DNA of 64,000 bases from positions 26,624,501 through 26,688,500 of the forward strand of contig NC_073358.2 in NCBI RefSeq assembly GCF_027580225.2, given 5' to 3'. This document shows, piece after piece, positions 58,605-64,000 of the stretch. The notes beneath the pieces are model-generated. The model worked only from the letters and a program-made list of their open reading frames with translations. It had not been told where the DNA came from and did no database searches. The stretch comes from Misgurnus anguillicaudatus (lineage: Eukaryota > Chordata > Actinopteri > Cypriniformes > Cobitidae). The position numbers and the translations under genes are program-made. The first letter of the stretch is position 1. The number at the start of each line of letters is the position of its first letter.

Positions 58605-60629
58605 ATCTATATAAAAATCATATCATTATGACATTTTGATTGTTTGTGTTTATTCTGTTTGCGCATGCCTGCATATCGTTGCAATCCTTATTTGTGTGAT
58701 TTTGTTTTATCTAGAAACATTAAAAACTATTTTAATCAAAAATGCTATAAAGGGGGTTGCAGAAGATTTTGGACTATTTTGCAACCAGGTTTTGCTTTGC
58801 AGATATTGATAAACCTATATATGTCTTTACATTTGTGTGACATGCCGCATTCAATGTGTTCTTTTTTTTTTACACATTTTTGTGTTATGGTATTTAACAC
58901 ATTATGTGTCATTTTGTGTTAATTTTGTGTTCGGGACAATGCATTTAGTGTGTTGTCCCGAAACTAACACTGATTGTGTTGTTCGTAATGTAGTATTCCC
59001 TAAGGAGGTGAAAAGCATTAAACAGGAGAGGAATATTTTGGAGATGATGGAAATATAAGAACGTTTATTTTATTTATTTCCCAGCATTGCATGGTTTGAC
59101 AAGCGTTCAGCATTTGTGAAAATATTTACTCTGTCTGGTATCATTTCTCTGAATGGCTTTTTGCTTGAAAGGTCATTCAGATCAACCTGTTTGCGGGCTA
59201 GTTGGTATTTTTAGCTTGGTGTCACACCCAATCCTTTAAACCTAATGTTTTCTTGGGGAAAACGCTGAGGAAACCACAATCATCACCGATCTTTGTGCAG
59301 GTGATGTGTGGGCTATGAAATAAATATCAGGATGAAAAAGAGGACTCGCTACAGCACTTGCTATTTGATAAAAGCTTCCCCTCTGTCAGGTCAGCGCAGC
59401 AGCATCAATACTGTTTAAAAAGCCTTGTTTTGTATAATTCATCATCGAATGAAAATCTCTGACAGCCTCTATCTCAAAAGATCATTGTGTTCTCTCTGTT
59501 GTGACAGATATTGGCATTTGCACGCCGTGCGGTAATCTTAGATGCATGGACACCTCCGGGCACATAAAGCCATATCCCGAACCCATGTTTCAGAACACAG
59601 TCTTTTTCCCCTCTCGCCTATTTCATGGATCATTTACCACGAAACACGATACCATGTGTCACGCTTCGTTTTCCTGACACCTGCCCTTGGAGTGAACCTC
59701 TAAAGATACTTAAAACTGATAGAGTTGCGGCATTAGGAACCTCTGCGGTGCCAGATAAGTGCACGTTGCGCTTGCAACTAATTTTTTCTGACTGGTTCCT
59801 AATCTTTGTAATGGGTTGTGTTATGTTGCTCTAATCTAACAAACTGTGTGGCTTGTGGAACTGCTTGGTAAGGAACATGTTTAGTATATTTTTCTGTAGA
59901 AAAAGCTTATTGCATATGATGCAATAAACTTAAATAAACCCGTCAGATGTGTGGAGATATGAGTTATTGTTGGGGGTTGGTATGGTGTTTATTTAGACCC
60001 AAGAAATACGAGCGTGCAGAATAATATCCGCTTGCAGAAAAGCATCGTTGCAAGCGCAGAACATTATCTGTAAACCAAAACAAAAAAAATCCTTGCGAGA
60101 GCGAACGTCAAGTTGAGTTTGGGGGCGGGACAATGACTGATGTCCTCGCACCTGTGATTGAAAGAGAGAGCAATTTTTGGCATTAAACAATTTCATATCC
60201 AAGAAGGATGTTTGAATATGGCAAGACATGATAGTCACGGAGTTTTATAGGACCAACCTGCTAGGAATTGTCGTCGACAAAGTCCATTTAACTTATAAAT
60301 GGTAAGTGGTATTTAGTAATATCATTGTCATTATGCCTGTACTGCGCTTGTCATAGTGCCACTAAATTGTGTTGCTTTTCGATATCAATATACAGCTACC
60401 GGTTTAGTTGCATAGCTTTCAGCTGTGTGCAGACGTACCGATAAAAGTTGTTGACGCTTGAATTTATGTTGCTCTACATACATCATCTGGTATAATTGAA
60501 ATGATTGGCTATGAACTACGTACAGACGCATTTGATAGACATTCGTAGTGCCCAATAAACGGCTCTAGGCATTCGTAAACCACACCTCAAATACTAGAAA
60601 ATGAGCATCAGGCTGGTTTGATCTATGCA
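58605..60629. other. Gene-free AT-rich stretch
   Basis: No supported exon, RNA gene or mobile element was found in these 2 kb on either strand. Short ORFs have no exon-like splice context that I could support. Confidence 0.4.
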
Positions 60630-61388
60630 TTAAAGGAACACGCCCACATTTTGGGAATTTAGCTTATTCACCGTATCCCCCAGAGTTAGATAAGTCCATA
60701 CATACCTCTCTCATCTCCGTGCGTGCTGTAACTCTGTCTGACGCAGCCCCCGCTAGCTTAGCTTAGCACAAAGACTGGAAGTGGGTGGCTTTAGCTAGCA
60801 TACTGCTCCCAATAAGTGACAAAATAACGCGATCATTTTCCTATTTATGTGTTGTGATTTGTATAGTCAAACCGTGTACAAATAACAAGGTGATATGAGA
60901 CACAGCGATCTTTTAACAGTATACATACTGAGAACTATATTCTCTGAAGACGAAGCACTGCCGCATGGGCGGAGTGATTTGCACAATTCTGACCGAACTC
61001 TCTGCTCCTCACCAGGGGCTTCTCGTGTGCTGCGAGCAGATCACTCCGCCCATGCGGCAGTGCTTCGTCTTCAGAGAATATAGTTCTCAGTATGTATACT
61101 GTTAAAAGATCGCTGTGTCTCATATCACCTTGTTATTTGTACACGGTTTGACTATACAAATCACAACACATAAATAGGAAAATGATCGCGTTATTTTGTC
61201 ACTTATTGGGAGCAGTATGCTAGCTAAAGCCACCCACTTCCAGTCTTTGTGCTAAGCTAAGCTAGCGGGGGCTGCGTCAGACAGAGTTACAGCACGCACG
61301 GAGATGAGAGAGGTATGTATGGACTTATCTAACTCTGGGGGATACGGTGAATAAGCTAAATTCCCAAAATGTGGGCGTGTTCCTTTAA
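60630..61388. mobile_element. Nearly perfect foldback MITE with 349-bp arms
   Basis: The left arm 60630-60978 and right arm 61040-61388 are inverted copies with essentially no mismatches seen by eye, around a 61-bp loop. The ends are TTAAAGGAACACGCCCAC in both directions. Both strands of the arms give the same short ORF start (MRHSDLLTVYILRT), a by-product of the symmetry. Such arm identity implies a young copy or arm correction. A transcript would fold into a ~349-bp duplex. Confidence 0.92.
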
Positions 61389-62300
61389 GCTGCAAACCAA
61401 ACAATAATGCCAGTTTCAAGGTATTGCTTTTGTTTACTGTTACATATAATTAGATAATAACAAATAACATATTGATGCTCTGAACCAGAAGAAAAATGTG
61501 CAAATAGTTTTCATGCACGAGATTTGGGTCTGGATAAATGCCATAGGTTGGGTGCAGTCTGATAACAAACAAGGACAATCTGGTGTCCATCTGGTATATG
61601 TTGATATGGTGTGTCCAAAATCATCAATTTCAATTAATTTCAATAAAAAAAATGTAAATGTTGCCTCATTAGGGTGTTTGAGTACCCAATTAACATCATA
61701 ATTAACATAACTTGGGGACAAATGTTTATGCGAGGATGCGAGTCTATAGCAATTCTAATTAGCTGTATATAAAAAATAATATGGCATTTATGGTAAGTCA
61801 CCACTTAGGTAGTAAACGTGTGCGTGTTTGCAATGGGTCTAGTGTATTGAAATACATAGCAGAATTGTGTTTTTATTCCAACTCAAAGTTGCATGCAGTC
61901 GTGAACATCTCTGCTCTTGAATTATACAGACTCTGACCTCCAAACTTTGAATTTTGAAAATACACTTTGGGCTAGAGTTTTGTGAATATGTGAAATGTGT
62001 GTGTATATGTATTTTGCATGACTGGCAGATTGAGATACAAAGCTCTGTTCATCCAAGCCTGTTGCCTGGGACACTTGTCGAGTGAATGGAGGCTGAGAGT
62101 ACAGAAAGAAAGAGAAAGATGGAGATTTCTGGGTTATTTAGATGGACAGACACACTTATACAAGAAGATTAACAGAGCACAATACAAACTGTTGTTCTTT
62201 CCCAAGCGGCCCCTTAAAACTTTTAATTGTAGACTAGAAACACCACTGCCGCATGAAAGCTATACCAATAAAAAATTATTCATTCAATTTACTCAATTTT
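61389..62300. other. Gene-free stretch
   Basis: Nothing recognised. Small ORFs at 61498-61721 and 61997-62332 lack support. Confidence 0.35.
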
Positions 62301-62302
62301 TG

Positions 62303-62405
62303 AAGGTAAGTGGTTGCAATCAATTTATTTAAGCTACATTTAAACAAAACAAAAACATTTGAAAAAAAAATATATTTAAATAAATTGATTGCAACCACTT
62401 ACCTT
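62303..62405. repeat. Short foldback with 30-bp perfect arms
   Basis: The arm from 62303-62332 (starting AAGGTAAGTGGTTGCAATC) is repeated in inverse at 62376-62405 around a ~43-bp AT-rich loop. It is a hairpin MITE. Confidence 0.85.
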
Positions 62406-62915
62406 AAAAAATTGCACGACAATAAAGTAGGGTGATTCTCCTGAAATTAGACTTATGAGGTGTCATGAAACACTTTGATAAAAAAAAGTAAATGCAAAGT
62501 AAGAGTATCAAAATAAGAAGCATACAGTTACAAACATCTCTTTACGTACTATTTTGCACATAATTTTAAATGACATCATACGAACCAATTTTTTTCCACA
62601 TTTAAGGGGAAAATGTTCATTACCGCAACCATGACATGGTTCTTTGACATGGAAATATTAATAATTAAAAATCTAAAAAATAAAAAGCTTTAGTTCATGT
62701 TATACTTTAAACATTTACAGATAAGAAACATGTGGTATTTGGTGATCATTGGTAAATGTAGAGACATTAATAAGGAATATAAATGTGTCCAAGAAAATTT
62801 TTTTCATCCTCCGCAACAATTTTTAATCATTGTTTAAGCCCTCAAGAAACTAACATTTAAAAAAAATTGTTGGAAGGGACATAATTGACTGTGACACTCA
62901 AGATGGCTACCAGGG
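62406..62915. other. Gene-free AT-rich stretch
   Basis: No feature recognised. Confidence 0.35.
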
Positions 62916-62917
62916 GT

Positions 62918-63085
62918 GCGTTTCCCAAACAACGACATAACTTGTTGCTGAACGACCATAGTACGATGCATCGTTGGAGAAACGAACTACCTTGTTACGA
63001 CTGTTTCCCGAAAGCATAGTAACTTTGTCGCACATTCGTCGTTTGAACGATGTTTGTTTAACAACATAGTTGATGATGTCACGTG
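62918..63085. mobile_element. Partial MITE (GTGCGTTTCCCAAA end)
   Basis: Begins GTGCGTTTCCCAAACAACG and contains an inner TTTCCCGAAAGCATAGTAAC with ACGA/TCGT-rich sequence, typical of a common fish MITE. The opposite end is not present. Confidence 0.5.
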
Positions 63086-63585
63086 GGAGGTGAAGTACTA
63101 ATTAATCTGTGCAAATCGATTTAATGTCAGATTATTGCTGTAAATAACATATATTGCATCGGAAGACTGATTTTGTAACCGTGATTTAGTCAGGGACGGA
63201 TTATGGCGATGATGTGCCCTGGGCACGGATGTCTCAAAGGCCCCCTTTATCAATTTTTTGGGCAACAGCGTTGCACCTGTATACACAGGGCTCAAGTGTT
63301 GGTTCGCCTCTGCCTGTATGCCCCATCTTACAGGATTAACAATGGCACTAATACGCGGGGAGAGAATGCACACAATATTCTTTACTTCCACACCACAAAT
63401 TGGCTTATTTATATCTCACCAGTATCTGTCAACATACAACATACTGTACAACATACTCAATCAAAAAGATTCTGACCTCTCCAAATCATATCACAGGAGA
63501 AAATTCCATAAATATTTTACATTTCTACATTTAGCAGACATTTTATTACATTTCATGTGTAACTGTCGTTCACCACAGGCATTTA

Positions 63586-63955
63586 GGGGCTGGACACACC
63601 AAAACTTTTAAACGCAGCTGAAAACACCTTGAGGATGCCGAATTCCAGCTGTTTTTCAGCCGAGCGCTTTGGTAGCTGTGATACTTCAGCTGTGACCTGG
63701 TTGGTTGCTGTGGTAATGTCCCGCCCCTCCTCCACTGTAATTGGACGGCTGTGTGAGAACTGACATTGAGAACATAACTCAAAGTTAAATATTTTTGAAC
63801 TCTCGGCGCTGAGCGCGAAAAAACCCTGAGCGCCAGTTTTCTGCGTGGAAAAAATCCGCTAGCTGCTTGCTTAATTGAAAAACGCTGAGTTTCCATTGGA
63901 ATCAATTGAAAACATGCGCCGGCCGCGGGCGTAAAAGCTTTGTGTGTCCAGCCCC
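63586..63955. mobile_element. PIF/Harbinger-type MITE
   Basis: A 370-bp element with inverted ends GGGGCTGGACACAC, flanked on both sides by TTA (63583-63585, 63956-63958). A 3-bp TTA duplication and G-rich ends fit PIF/Harbinger. Inside, AGCTG and GCGCT motifs recur in inverted orientation. No transposase. Confidence 0.85.
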
Positions 63956-64000
63956 TTAGTTTAGAACAAAAAAGTTGGTTTAAATTTATCTTAGCTGAGG

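Noticed and set aside
60895..61123. Identical 62-codon ORF starts on both strands
   Set aside because: A direct consequence of the palindromic foldback arms, not a gene pair.
63098..63611. Overlapping ORFs near the right end
   Set aside because: No splice context, open on both strands and partly in repeat-like DNA (CAGGGACGGATTATGGCGA). No family recognised.

Overview
This is vertebrate DNA from a teleost fish, most likely a cyprinid. It is AT-rich, has intron-containing genes with canonical GT-AG sites, and includes GIMAP/AIG1-family immune GTPase genes. It is packed with fish repeat types: Ty3/gypsy, Tc1, piggyBac, hAT, Harbinger-like, L2-group LINE and DIRS. No prokaryotic or organellar feature is present. 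All unbroken host genes found lie on the minus strand in the middle of the window.

Layout. 1-11711: one minus-strand Ty3/gypsy element with ~2.27 kb LTRs (the left LTR runs off the window). It is broken by a Tc1-like element in pol and a 2.4 kb non-autonomous piggyBac element in its 5' LTR. 11724-13690: an L2-group LINE 3' end, then a gypsy fragment in which integrase sequence precedes reverse transcriptase. 13720-19890: degenerate repeats, three hAT-type non-autonomous elements and a dead GIMAP exon. 20590-20882: a solo LTR. 21229-22790: a three-exon gene for a 184-residue protein of unknown function. 24430-32571: a 4071-bp direct tandem duplication; each copy carries a complete four-exon GIMAP gene (291 residues), and the duplication junction lies inside a 27-bp GC-rich minisatellite belonging to a young LTR element. 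31431-34366: a long-inverted-repeat element hosting that LTR element. 35215-37300: remains of further GIMAP copies. 37330-37790: a DIRS tyrosine-recombinase fragment. 37800-41940: mostly anonymous DNA and MITEs. 41940-45393: an L2/CR1-group LINE nested in a short inverted-repeat element. 45498-55893: about 10 kb of five head-to-tail copies of a non-coding repeat with terminal hairpins. 55894-64000: mostly anonymous, with one exon-like ORF, several TIR elements and a nearly perfect 349-bp-arm foldback.

Functional reading. The host content is a small GIMAP-type immune locus. It has two young, apparently functional GTPase genes, at least two decayed relatives, and a neighbouring small gene. Upstream non-coding exons shared between these units carry GAAA-rich interferon-response-like motifs. 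The two GIMAP copies differ mainly by amino-acid-changing substitutions while much of their intronic DNA is almost identical. That is the most biologically suggestive signal here. The second is the tandem array at 45498-55893, whose hairpins show a compensatory change. Exon models were built by hand from splice sites and reading phase; family assignments come from motif recognition without database searches.
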